NCBI RefSeq assembly: GCF_000425065.1
Contig: NZ_AULB01000029.1
Coordinates: 56,842-120,841, forward strand
From: Actinomadura rifamycini DSM 43936
GTDB taxonomy: Bacteria; Actinomycetota; Actinomycetes; Streptosporangiales; Streptosporangiaceae
Direction: 5' to 3'
Length of the DNA stretch: 64,000 nt
How positions within the stretch are numbered: position 1 is the stretch's first letter; every line of letters begins with the position of its first letter. This document shows, one piece after another, positions 16,894 to 25,031 of this stretch. The translations under genes and the position numbers were made by a program. The notes beneath the pieces are model-generated. The model ran no database searches, had not been told where the DNA came from, and saw only the letters and a program-made list of their open reading frames with translations.

Positions 16894-17553
16894 TCAGCGC
16901 CGCCCGGACTCGCCGAGGCCCGCCTCCCGCGCCAGGACGATCGCCTGCGCGCGGTCCGCGACGTGCAGCTTCATGAAGATGTTCGACACGTGGTTGCGGA
17001 CCGTCTTCGGGCTGAGGAACAGCGTCCCCGCGATCTCGGTGTTGCTGCGGCCCTGCGCGATCAGCGCCAGCACCTCGCGCTCCCGCTCGGTCAGCTCCGG
17101 GAACGCCGACCGCCTGGGGTCCGGCATGTCGGTGAAGAACGTCAGCACCCGCCGCGCGATCTCCGGCCCGTAGATCGCCTCCCCGGCGGCGACCGCCCGC
17201 ACCGCCCGCGCGATCTCCTCGGCGCCCGACTCCTTCAGCAGGTAGCCGCGGGCGCCCGCCCGCATCGCCGCGAACACCGAGTCGTCGTCGCGGAACATCG
17301 TCAGCACCAGCACCCCGATGCCCGGATTCGTCCGGGTGATCGTCCGCGTCGCCTCGATGCCGTTCCCGCCCGGCATGGACAGGTCCATCACCACGACGTC
17401 CGGCCGGAGCTCCGCCGCGATCCGCACCGCGTCCGGCCCGTTCCCGGCCTCCGCCACGACCTCGACGCCGAGCGCCTGCAGCAGCCCCTTGAGCCCCTGC
17501 CGGAACACCGGATGGTCGTCGGTGATGAGGACCCGGATCGTCTCCCCGCTCAT
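16894..17553 (-). CDS. NarL/LuxR-family response regulator
   Basis: A 219-residue regulator. The receiver has ITDDHPVFRQGLKGLL, phosphoacceptor Asp in VVVMDLSMPGGNG near residue 57, and YLLKESGAEE with the conserved Lys. The LuxR helix-turn-helix is LTEREREVLALIAQGRSN… ending in NHVSNIFMKLHVADRAQA. It lies 23 nt downstream of a sensor kinase gene in the same direction, so the pair is an operon and cognate two-component system. ATG at 17553. It differs from the 5548 regulator by having a canonical D-L-S-M-P switch and typical spacing. The regulon is not evident. Confidence 0.95.
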   Translation of the reverse strand: MSGETIRVLITDDHPVFRQGLKGLLQALGVEVVAEAGNGPDAVRIAAELRPDVVVMDLSMPGGNGIEATRTITRTNPGIGVLVLTMFRDDDSVFAAMRAGARGYLLKESGAEEIARAVRAVAAGEAIYGPEIARRVLTFFTDMPDPRRSAFPELTEREREVLALIAQGRSNTEIAGTLFLSPKTVRNHVSNIFMKLHVADRAQAIVLAREAGLGESGRR

Positions 17554-17576
17554 GGCCTCGCCTTCGCCCGGCGGGC

Positions 17577-18350
17577 TCACGCCCGCCCGTCCGCAGGCCG
17601 ATGGTATCCGGCGCCCAGCGGCAGCCGGGCCGCGACGACGGTGCCGCCGCCGTTCCGTGACGTGATCGTGCACCCGCCGCCGACCTCGGCGGCCCACTCG
17701 CGCATGGCGTCCAGCCCCCGCGCCGCGGCGCGGCGCCCGCCGCCGCCCGCCGGCGGCAGCCCGGGGCCGGTGTCGGCCACCGTCAGGTGCAGGTCCGCGT
17801 CCCGGCCGATCAGCACCATGGCGGTGCTCTCCGGCGCGTGCAGCCGCACGTTCGTCAGCGCCTCCCGGACGATCCGGTACGCCGCGACCTCGACCGCCGC
17901 GGGCAGCTCGCCCGGCGGCCCGTCGCAGCGCACCTCGACCCGCTTGCAGCAGCCCGCGGCGAACGACTCGATCGCCGCGATCAGGCCCAGGTCGTCCAGC
18001 GCGGGCGGGCGCAGCCCGTGGGCCAGCTCCCGCACCTGCCCGACCGCGCACGCCAGCCGGTCCCGGACGTCCGCCAGCAGCGGGTCCGTGCGCTCCGGCT
18101 CGCACGCGAGCGTGATGCGGGCGGCGTCCAGCGACATCGCGAGGCTCGCCAGCGTCGGGCCCAGCCCGTCGTGCAGGTCGTGCCGCAGCCGCCGCCGCTC
18201 CTCCTCGCGCCCGGCCAGGATCCGCTCCCGGGAGCGCTGCAGGTCCGCGGCGATGCGGTGGAGGTGCGGGATGGTCGCGGCGTGCGCCGTCACGGCCCCC
18301 GCGGCGAACGCGCCGGCCAGCACGGCGGCCCGTGCCAGTACCGCTCGCAT
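17577..18350 (-). CDS. Short NarL-type sensor histidine kinase
   Basis: A 257-residue kinase, much shorter than typical. One N-terminal hydrophobic helix (ARAAVLAGAFAAGAVTAHAA) anchors it and there is no recognisable extracellular sensor domain. The phosphoacceptor helix is RRLRHDLHDGLGPTLASLAMS near residue 57. The ATPase domain shows EALTNVRLHAP (N box), VADTGPGLPPAGGG (G1), GLDAMREWAAEVGG (G2). With a single anchor and no sensor domain, the signal is likely a partner protein or a membrane cue. ATG at 18350. It is the first gene of a kinase-regulator operon. Confidence 0.93.
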   Translation of the reverse strand: MRAVLARAAVLAGAFAAGAVTAHAATIPHLHRIAADLQRSRERILAGREEERRRLRHDLHDGLGPTLASLAMSLDAARITLACEPERTDPLLADVRDRLACAVGQVRELAHGLRPPALDDLGLIAAIESFAAGCCKRVEVRCDGPPGELPAAVEVAAYRIVREALTNVRLHAPESTAMVLIGRDADLHLTVADTGPGLPPAGGGGRRAAARGLDAMREWAAEVGGGCTITSRNGGGTVVAARLPLGAGYHRPADGRA

Positions 18351-18473
18351 CCCGTACCTCTCCCTCCGCGCCCGCGGTCACGGGCACCGCCCTCCAGAGT
18401 GACCCGGGACGCGACCCGGTGTCAGGTGACCTGTGTCCCGAACCGGACGGGAAAGCCCTTTCCGGGGTGCCGG

Positions 18474-19919
18474 TCAGCTCTCGACGTCCGCCCGGAGGTC
18501 CCGCATGACCCGCTGCAGGCCCTCGACCTTGTACTCCGGCGGCTCCGCCCGGTCCTGCCCGGCGACCTTCACGCCGAGCGGCAGCACCACCGCGAACGTC
18601 GTCCTCGTGGCCCAGGCGCAGATCGAGGAGTGCGCGTAGGACGACGACCGCACGGTCGTGGTCACGCGTCCGCAGAAGGCTTCGCCGTCGCCGCCCGCGT
18701 CGTCGATCTCCCAGATCCGCACGGAGACGTCGGCCTCGCCCAGGCTGAGCGAGTTGCGCAGGTGGAAGTCGAGCTTGGACACGAGCCCGTCCCGCTGCTC
18801 GTAGCCGCCGGTGTAGCCGATGAGCAGGAACCCGAGGTCGCCGTCCCGGTACACCCCGCGGACCCAGTCGCCGTCCGCCGGGGCGATGGTGCTGCGGATC
18901 ACCCGCTGCATCTCCTCGTAGGCATCGTCGTACTTGCCGGTGGCGAGGATGTCGAGGGTCATCCCGCCCGCCGAACGCGGCGTGGTGATCTTGTGGTCGG
19001 TGCTCAGGACGTAGTAGCCGGCCCCGCCGACGACCAGCAGCACCAGCGCGAACCCGCCGGCCAGCAACCCGATCAGCACCCCCTTCCCCCGCCTCCGCCG
19101 CGGCGGCGCCCCGAACGCCCCCGGCCCACCGGGCGGCCCGGGCGGCCCGGGCGCCGCTCCGGGCGAGCCGGGGCCGCCGGGCGCGGCGCCGTACGGGCCG
19201 GGAGCGCCGTAGGGCCCGGGCGCGGCAGGCTGGCCGGGAGGCCCAGGAGCGCCGGGGCCGCCGGGAGCGCCGGGGGCGCCGGGGGCGGCGGGCGGTTCGG
19301 GCGGGCCGTACGGGCCGGACGCGGCTGGCTGGCCCGGCGCGCCGGGTGCGCCGTAGGGGCCGGGTCCGCCCGGGGCGGCGGGCGGGTCGTGCGGGCCGTA
19401 CGGCCCGGATGCGGCTGGCTGGCCCGGCGCGCCGGGTGCGCCGTAGGGGCCGGGTCCGCCGGGGGCGGCGGGCGGGTCGTGCGGGCCGTACGGCCCGGAT
19501 GCGGCTGGCTGTCCCGGCGCGCCGGGAGCGCTGGGACCGCCCGGGGCGGCGGGCGGCTCGGATGGGCCGTACGGGCCGGATGCGGCGGGCCGGCCGGGTG
19601 CGCCGGGTGCGCCGTAGGGGGCAGGGCCGCCTGGGGCGGCGGGCGGTTCGGGCGGGGCATACGGGCCGGGTTCGGCGGGCTGGCCGGGCGCGCCGGGTGC
19701 GCCGTAAGGGCCGGGGCCGCCTGGGGCGGGGGGCGGTTCGGGTGGGCCGTACTGGCTGGGAGCACCGGGGGCGGCGGGCGGTTCGGACGGGTTGTGCGGG
19801 CCTTGTGCGGCCGGTCGGCTGTGGGCGTCCTCAGGGGCGGGTGGGCCGGGCGAAGGGTCCGGGGTGCCCTGGTGGGCGGACGGACGGTCGGGGTCGGGGG
19901 TCGGGTTCCAGCCGCTCAT
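18474..19919 (-). CDS. Proline-rich single-pass membrane protein, paralogue of the 22794 gene
   Basis: A 481-residue protein. Residues 1-~285 are almost only Pro, Gly, Ala, Tyr with a repeated ~30-residue unit (GPYGPPEPPAAPGGP type). A basic stop-transfer stretch (RRRRGKG) precedes one transmembrane helix, VLIGLLAGGFALVLLVVGGAGYYV (~295-318). The C-terminal ~165 residues form an extracytoplasmic domain with cysteines in EAFCGRV and SSICAWATR. The C-terminal end (CAWAT…, then MRDLRADVES) matches the end of the 22794 product (CAWATGDSYGVV, RIRADVERAR). ATG at 19919 follows AGAGGAGACC. Function is unknown. The pattern is that of actinobacterial membrane proteins with disordered cytoplasmic Pro-rich heads. 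Confidence 0.85.
   Translation of the reverse strand: MSGWNPTPDPDRPSAHQGTPDPSPGPPAPEDAHSRPAAQGPHNPSEPPAAPGAPSQYGPPEPPPAPGGPGPYGAPGAPGQPAEPGPYAPPEPPAAPGGPAPYGAPGAPGRPAASGPYGPSEPPAAPGGPSAPGAPGQPAASGPYGPHDPPAAPGGPGPYGAPGAPGQPAASGPYGPHDPPAAPGGPGPYGAPGAPGQPAASGPYGPPEPPAAPGAPGAPGGPGAPGPPGQPAAPGPYGAPGPYGAAPGGPGSPGAAPGPPGPPGGPGAFGAPPRRRRGKGVLIGLLAGGFALVLLVVGGAGYYVLSTDHKITTPRSAGGMTLDILATGKYDDAYEEMQRVIRSTIAPADGDWVRGVYRDGDLGFLLIGYTGGYEQRDGLVSKLDFHLRNSLSLGEADVSVRIWEIDDAGGDGEAFCGRVTTTVRSSSYAHSSICAWATRTTFAVVLPLGVKVAGQDRAEPPEYKVEGLQRVMRDLRADVES
19321..19590. repeat. 90-bp tandem repeat in the proline-rich gene
   Basis: The sequence GCGGCTGGCTGGCCCGGCGC recurs at 19321 and 19411, and with one change at 19501, an exact 90-bp spacing. 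More diverged copies lie on both sides (about 19230-19790). Each copy encodes a 30-residue Pro/Gly/Tyr block. Near identity of two units suggests recent unequal recombination and variable copy number. Confidence 0.8.
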
Positions 19920-20035
19920 GGGTCTCCTCTTCCGGGGGCGGGAAGGGTGGGCTGGGAGCGTGCCCACGGTCATTCCATTGACGCACGAGCGGGCTCGGGC
20001 GTTCTACCGTTCTCGTCCCCGTAGAATCATCAGCC

Positions 20036-22657
20036 GTGACACAGCCCAGCAATGAGCGCGGCCAGGGGGCCGCCGCGGACGTCGACCTGCCCACCCAGTA
20101 CCGACCGGCGGACGTCGAGGGCAGGTTGTACGAGCGCTGGGTATCGGCGGGCCTCTTCGCCGCCGATCCGGCCCGCGACCCGTCCCGGCCCGCGTACTCG
20201 ATCGTCATCCCGCCGCCGAACGTGACCGGGTCGCTCCACATGGGGCACGCCCTCGACCACTCGATCCAGGACACGCTCGTCCGGCGCCGCCGGATGCAGG
20301 GGCACGAGGCCGTGTGGGTGCCGGGCATGGACCACGCCGGCATCGCCACCCAGAACGTCGTGGAGCGGGAGCTGGCCAAGGAGGGCCTGTCCCGGCACGA
20401 CCTCGGCCGGGAGGAGTTCGTCGAGCGGGTCTGGCAGTGGAAGGCCGAGTCCGGGGGGCGGATCCTCGGGCAGATGCGGCGGCTCGGCGACAGCGTCGAC
20501 TGGTCCCGCGAGGCGTTCACGATGGACGAGCCGCGGGCCCGCGCCGTCCGGACGATCTTCAAGCGGCTGTTCGACGACGGGCTCATCTACCGCGCCGAGC
20601 GGATCATCAACTGGTGCCCGCGCTGCCTCACCGCCCTCTCCGACATCGAGGTCGAGCACGCGGAGCGCGAGGGCGAGCTCGTGTCGATGCGGTACGGGTC
20701 GGGCGAGGACGAGATCGTCGTCGCGACCACGCGGGCCGAGACGATGCTCGGCGACACGGCCGTGGCGGTGCACCCGGACGACGAGCGGTACAAGCACCTG
20801 GTCGGGCGGGAGGTCGAGCTGCCGCTGACCGGCCGCCGCATCCCGGTCGTCGCGGACGAGCACGTCGACCCCGAGTTCGGCACCGGCGCGGTCAAGGTGA
20901 CCCCGGCGCACGACCCCAACGACTTCGAGATCGGGCGGCGGCACTCGCTGCCGTCGCTGACCGTGCTGGACGAGCGCGGCGTGGTGACGGCGCACGGCCC
21001 GTTCGAGGGCCTCGACCGGTTCGAGGCGCGGCCCGCCGTGGTGGCGGCGCTGCGCGAGCAGGGCCGGATCGTCAAGGAGGTCCGTCCGTACGAGCACTCG
21101 GTGGGGCACTGCCAGCGGTGCGCGACGGTCGTGGAGCCGCGGGTGTCGCTGCAGTGGTTCGTGAAGGTCGAGCCGCTCGCGAAGGCCGCCGGGGACGCCG
21201 TCCGGGACGGCCGCGTGGCGATCCACCCGCCGGAGATGGCGGCCCGCTACTTCGAGTGGGTCGACAACATGCACGACTGGTGCATCAGCCGGCAGCTGTG
21301 GTGGGGGCACCGCATCCCGGTCTGGTACGGGCCGGACGGCGAGACCGCGTGCCCGGGCCCGGACGAGGAGCCGCCCGCCGGGTGGACGCAGGACACCGAC
21401 GTCCTCGACACGTGGTTCTCGTCGGCGCTGTGGCCGTTCTCGACGCTCGGCTGGCCCGACGACACCCCGGACCTCAAGCGCTTCTACCCGACGTCCGTGC
21501 TGGTCACCGGGTACGACATCCTGTTCTTCTGGGTCGCCCGGATGATGATGTTCGGGCTGTACGCGATGGACGGCGTCCCGCCGTTCGGCACCATCGCCCT
21601 GCACGGCATGGTCCGCGACCAGTACGGCAAGAAGATGTCGAAGTCGTTCGGCAACGTCGTCGACCCGCTCGACTGGATCGACCGGTACGGCGCCGACGCG
21701 ACCCGCTTCACGCTGCTGCGCGGCGCGAACCCCGGCGGGGACGTGCCGGTGGCCGAGCAGTGGGCGGAGGGCTCCCGCAACTTCTGCAACAAGCTGTGGA
21801 ACGCCACCCGGTTCGCGATGATCAACGGCGCGCACGTCGAGGGCGACCTGCCGGACGAGCCGACGACCGTCGACGCGTGGATCCTGTCCCGGCTGCACGC
21901 GGTCATCGCCGAGGTGGACGCGCAGCTCGAGTCGTACGACTTCGCGAAGGCGTGCGAGACGCTGTACCACTTCGCGTGGGACGAGGTCTGCGACTGGTAC
22001 GTCGAGCTCGCGAAGGTCCAGCTCGCGGACGACCGCGCGCCCGCGACCCGGCGCGTCCTCGGCGAGGTCCTGGACAACCTGCTGCGGCTCCTGCACCCGG
22101 TGATCCCGTTCGTCACCGAGGAGCTGTGGACGTCCCTGACGAAGGGCGAGACGATCGTGCGGGCGGCGTGGCCGTCGGCCGACCCGTCCCGCGCCGACCG
22201 GGACGCCGAGGGGCTGGTGGAGTCGCTGCAGCGGCTCGTCACCGAGGTCCGCCGGTTCCGCGCCGACCAGGGCCTCAAGCCGGGCCAGAAGGTCGCCGCC
22301 GCCCTGGAGTGGAACGGGTCCGCGCTGGCCGCGCACGAGGAGGGCGTCCGCTCCCTGCTGCGCCTGACCGCGCCGGGCGACGGGTTCTCCGCGACCGCGT
22401 CGCTGCCGGTGGAGGGCGTCGCGGTCCGGCTGGACACGGCCGGCGCGATCGACGTCGCCGCGGAGCGCAAGCGCCTCGAGAAGGACCTGGCCGCCGCCCG
22501 CAAGGAGGTCGACCAGGCGAACAAGAAGCTCGGGAACGAGGCGTTCATGGCGAAGGCGCCCGAGGCCGTCGTCGCGAAGAACCGGGAGCGGCTCGCGCAG
22601 GCCGAGACCGACATCGCGCGGCTGGAGGCCCAGCTCGCCGCACTGCCCGCGGGCTGA
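20036..22657 (+). CDS. valS: Valyl-tRNA synthetase
   Basis: An 873-residue class I aminoacyl-tRNA synthetase charging tRNA-Val. The HIGH-type motif is PNVTGSLHMGHAL (His-Met-Gly-His near residue 68) and the KMSKS loop is GKKMSKSFGN near 533. The CP1 editing domain (~190-350) includes TTRAETMLGDTAVAVHP. The anticodon-binding helical bundle and C-terminal coiled-coil arm (RLEKDLAAARKEVDQANKKL) are complete. GTG at 20036 begins MTQPSNERG. No T-box leader is visible upstream. The neighbour folC two genes on is also near valS in mycobacteria, so the core order is conserved with insertions. Confidence 0.98.
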   Translation: MTQPSNERGQGAAADVDLPTQYRPADVEGRLYERWVSAGLFAADPARDPSRPAYSIVIPPPNVTGSLHMGHALDHSIQDTLVRRRRMQGHEAVWVPGMDHAGIATQNVVERELAKEGLSRHDLGREEFVERVWQWKAESGGRILGQMRRLGDSVDWSREAFTMDEPRARAVRTIFKRLFDDGLIYRAERIINWCPRCLTALSDIEVEHAEREGELVSMRYGSGEDEIVVATTRAETMLGDTAVAVHPDDERYKHLVGREVELPLTGRRIPVVADEHVDPEFGTGAVKVTPAHDPNDFEIGRRHSLPSLTVLDERGVVTAHGPFEGLDRFEARPAVVAALREQGRIVKEVRPYEHSVGHCQRCATVVEPRVSLQWFVKVEPLAKAAGDAVRDGRVAIHPPEMAARYFEWVDNMHDWCISRQLWWGHRIPVWYGPDGETACPGPDEEPPAGWTQDTDVLDTWFSSALWPFSTLGWPDDTPDLKRFYPTSVLVTGYDILFFWVARMMMFGLYAMDGVPPFGTIALHGMVRDQYGKKMSKSFGNVVDPLDWIDRYGADATRFTLLRGANPGGDVPVAEQWAEGSRNFCNKLWNATRFAMINGAHVEGDLPDEPTTVDAWILSRLHAVIAEVDAQLESYDFAKACETLYHFAWDEVCDWYVELAKVQLADDRAPATRRVLGEVLDNLLRLLHPVIPFVTEELWTSLTKGETIVRAAWPSADPSRADRDAEGLVESLQRLVTEVRRFRADQGLKPGQKVAAALEWNGSALAAHEEGVRSLLRLTAPGDGFSATASLPVEGVAVRLDTAGAIDVAAERKRLEKDLAAARKEVDQANKKLGNEAFMAKAPEAVVAKNRERLAQAETDIARLEAQLAALPAG

Positions 22658-22670
22658 CCCGAGCCCGCGG
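22647..22670 (+). terminator. Weak hairpin over the valS stop codon
   Basis: CCGCGGGCT and AGCCCGCGG pair over 9 bp with a 6-nt loop; the stop codon of valS lies in the loop region. It could be an attenuating terminator before the next gene. Confidence 0.35.
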
Positions 22671-22793
22671 CCGCGCCGGCGTCCCGTCCGGGGGCGCCGG
22701 CCGGACCGTTCACCGTGCCACGCCGCCCGCGGAGGGTTACGATCCCCATGATCGCGGGCATTCCGGTCGCCTCGAGAACCCCCCGGGAGTGCA

Positions 22794-23741
22794 ATGGCCG
22801 ACTCACGTCCTCGGACCGACCCGCCGGGCCGCCACGCCGACGACGCGGCGCCCGGCGACGCCGCGCGCGCGCCGCGGGGGGACGGGACGGGCGAGTTCAC
22901 GGTCGCGCCGACGCCGTGGGGCGACTCGGTGCCGTGGTGGTCGGCCGAACCGCGCGGGGCGACGGGCCCGCAGAAGGTCGCCGACCCGAGCGGCCCGCAG
23001 CGGCTCCCGTCCGACGGCACCGGCCCTCACCGCATGCCCAACGGCACCGGCCCTCACCGCATGCCGAACGGCACCGGACCGCACCGCACGCCGAACGGCA
23101 CGGGGCCGCTCCCGCCCGCTCCGGACGTCCCCGCCCGGCGGGGTTCGGGGATGCTGCTGGGCGCGGGCGCGGGAGCCGTCCTGCTCGTGGTCCTGGTGGC
23201 GGGCGTGCTGCTGCTGCGGTCCGGTGACGCGACCGGGCAGACGTCCGGGGGGCGGGCGCGGACGGCGAAGGCGTTCGAGTCGACGCGGACGATCGCCGCC
23301 GGGGCCGCCGCGGGCGGGCTGCGCCGCGACGCGCTGGCGCCCCGGGTCGCCGTCGCGTACCCGTTCGTGATGGGCGGCGTCCGGGCGGGCGGGATCCCGG
23401 CCGCGGGCAAGGGCGCCGCCGTCTACACCGAGGGCCCGGACGGGGTGTTCGACGTCCTGTTCGTCGGCGGCACGGGCCGGGTGGGGGACCCCGCGGCGTT
23501 CCTGCGGAAGATCCGCCCGACGACGTTCATCGACTGGCAGAACGCCAACCCGGGCAAAGCGGGCGGCAACGCCGTCTGCGGGACGTTCGCCGTGCTGACC
23601 GACGTCCACACCTACTGCGCCTGGGCGACCGGCGACTCCTACGGCGTCGTCGCGTCCAACGTCGCCTCGCAGCAGCCCCGCTACGCGATGATGGACGCGC
23701 TCATGCTGCGGATCCGGGCGGACGTCGAGCGGGCGCGCTGA
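22794..23741 (+). CDS. Single-pass membrane protein, paralogue of the 18474 gene
   Basis: A 315-residue protein. Residues 1-~115 are hydrophilic and low-complexity, including a 9-residue repeat (NGTGPHRMP). One transmembrane helix, MLLGAGAGAVLLVVLVAGVLLL, lies near 118-140. The C-terminal ~170 residues are extracytoplasmic, with the paired cysteines AVCGTFAVL and TYCAWATGDSYGVV and a closing MLRIRADVERAR. This C-terminal domain matches the 18474 product on the other side of valS. ATG at 22794 follows GGGAG. The last 41 nt overlap the 3' end of the convergent FolC-like gene. Function is unknown. Confidence 0.85.
   Translation: MADSRPRTDPPGRHADDAAPGDAARAPRGDGTGEFTVAPTPWGDSVPWWSAEPRGATGPQKVADPSGPQRLPSDGTGPHRMPNGTGPHRMPNGTGPHRTPNGTGPLPPAPDVPARRGSGMLLGAGAGAVLLVVLVAGVLLLRSGDATGQTSGGRARTAKAFESTRTIAAGAAAGGLRRDALAPRVAVAYPFVMGGVRAGGIPAAGKGAAVYTEGPDGVFDVLFVGGTGRVGDPAAFLRKIRPTTFIDWQNANPGKAGGNAVCGTFAVLTDVHTYCAWATGDSYGVVASNVASQQPRYAMMDALMLRIRADVERAR
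23016..23107. repeat. 27-bp tandem repeat (about 3.4 copies)
   Basis: GGCACCGGCCCTCACCGCAT begins near-identical units at 23016, 23043, 23070 and a partial one at 23097. It encodes NGTGPHRMP repeated in the cytoplasmic head of the membrane protein. Confidence 0.8.
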
Positions 23742-24918
23742 CGAACAGCCGCTCGGTGTCGGCGTCCACGGCGTCGAGGACCGCCCCCGTGAAGTAGACG
23801 GTGCCGAGCGCGAGCACGCGCCGCCCGAGCGCGGCGATCGCCGCGGGCGTCACCGCCGCGGCCTCCACGGCCCGCCAGCCGGACGGCAGCGGCCGGGTGA
23901 ACCGCAGGTGCGGCAGCGGCAGCCGGACGAACGTCACCGCGAGCCCGTCGAGCGCCGCCACGGCGCCGTCGAGGTCCTTGTGGTCGGGCAGGCACACCAG
24001 CACGTGGTCGACGCCGCCCCAGCGCCTGCGGGCCGCCGCGAGCGCCGCGCGGACGCCCGTCCGGTCGATGGCGGAGTCGACGAGCACCTCCGCGTCCGAA
24101 CCGGGCACGGGATGCGCCGACAGGCGCCCCGGCAGGACGACCGACGCGAGCACCTCCCGCGCGCGCTCCGCGGGCGCGTCGCGCCCGAGCAGCCGCCGGG
24201 CCGCGACGATCCCCAGCTCGGCGCTCGTCCGCCCGAGCCCGGACGGCAGGACGTCCGCGAACGCGGGATCGCCCGGGCGGACCACCTCGACGGGCGCGAG
24301 TGCGCCGGTCACCTCGGGCGACTGCGGCGCCGACACCAGCCGCGTCCCGGGCCCCGCCACGCCCCGCTTCTCCCGCGCGATCTCCGCCGGGGTGTCGCCG
24401 AGGACGCCCGCGTGCTCCAGGAACACGGGCGTGACCGCCGCGACGTCCGCGGGCACGAGGCTCACCTCGTCCGACCGTCCGCCCATCCCGGCCTCCAGCA
24501 CGATCGCGTCCGCGCCGGCGCTGCGCGCCCGGAGCAGCCCGGCGAGCATGAACAGGCCGGCGGGCGACAGGTAGCCGTCCGAACGGGCGGGCAGCCCGGC
24601 GGCGCGCCGGTCCAGTTCCGCCGCCAGCGCGCCGAGCTCGCCGGCGGTGACCGCGCGCCCGTCGACCCGGATCCGGTCCCGGTTCGTCCGCAGGCCCGGG
24701 CTCGTCACGGTCACCACCCGCAGACCGGCCGCCGCCAGGTACGCCGACGCGTACACCGCCGCCGTGCCCTTCCCCTTCGACCCGACCACCGCGAGCACCG
24801 GCGCGTCCGGCGGCAGGACGCCCAGCGCGTCCGCCAGCGCCCGGGCCCGCCGCAGGCTCCGCCGCTCGCCGGGGGCCCGCGCCTCCCACTCCCGGAAGAA
24901 CACCGCGTCCGCGTCCAT
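23701..24918 (-). CDS. FolC-like Mur-ligase-family protein with altered active site
   Basis: A 405-residue paralogue of folylpolyglutamate synthase, divergent from the true folC. The P-loop reads VVGSKGKGTAAVY (residues ~45-57) where folC has AGTNGKSS. VLEAGMGGRSDEVSLV corresponds to VEVGMGGRWDATNV in folC, and LPDHKDLDGAV to the folC segment AEDKDIPGV. The HNP element of folC (LDSAHNPAG) is replaced by VDSAIDRTG, so nucleotide or substrate binding should differ. The protein is shorter than folC by ~70 residues. It may ligate another substrate or be inactive. ATG at 24918. Its 3' end overlaps the convergent 22794 gene by 41 nt. Confidence 0.8.
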   Translation of the reverse strand: MDADAVFFREWEARAPGERRSLRRARALADALGVLPPDAPVLAVVGSKGKGTAAVYASAYLAAAGLRVVTVTSPGLRTNRDRIRVDGRAVTAGELGALAAELDRRAAGLPARSDGYLSPAGLFMLAGLLRARSAGADAIVLEAGMGGRSDEVSLVPADVAAVTPVFLEHAGVLGDTPAEIAREKRGVAGPGTRLVSAPQSPEVTGALAPVEVVRPGDPAFADVLPSGLGRTSAELGIVAARRLLGRDAPAERAREVLASVVLPGRLSAHPVPGSDAEVLVDSAIDRTGVRAALAAARRRWGGVDHVLVCLPDHKDLDGAVAALDGLAVTFVRLPLPHLRFTRPLPSGWRAVEAAAVTPAAIAALGRRVLALGTVYFTGAVLDAVDADTERLFVSAPARRPPGSAA

Positions 24919-25031
24919 GCCCCCATCATCGCCGCCCCGCGACGGGGCGGGGCGCGGCGGGAGCGCGGCGGGCTGCGGATAGGCTCGGAGCATTCCCTTC
25001 CGTCAAGCCGTCCGCCATCGCCAGGAGCATC

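Noticed and set aside
19200..19800. Repeats that look like a CRISPR array
   Set aside because: Units are contiguous with no unique spacers, keep the reading frame and encode Pro/Gly/Tyr. They are protein-coding repeats.
19920..20035. T-box or other tRNA-sensing leader before valS
   Set aside because: The spacer is only ~116 nt, shared with a divergent gene, and shows no T-box bulge sequence or terminator/antiterminator pair.
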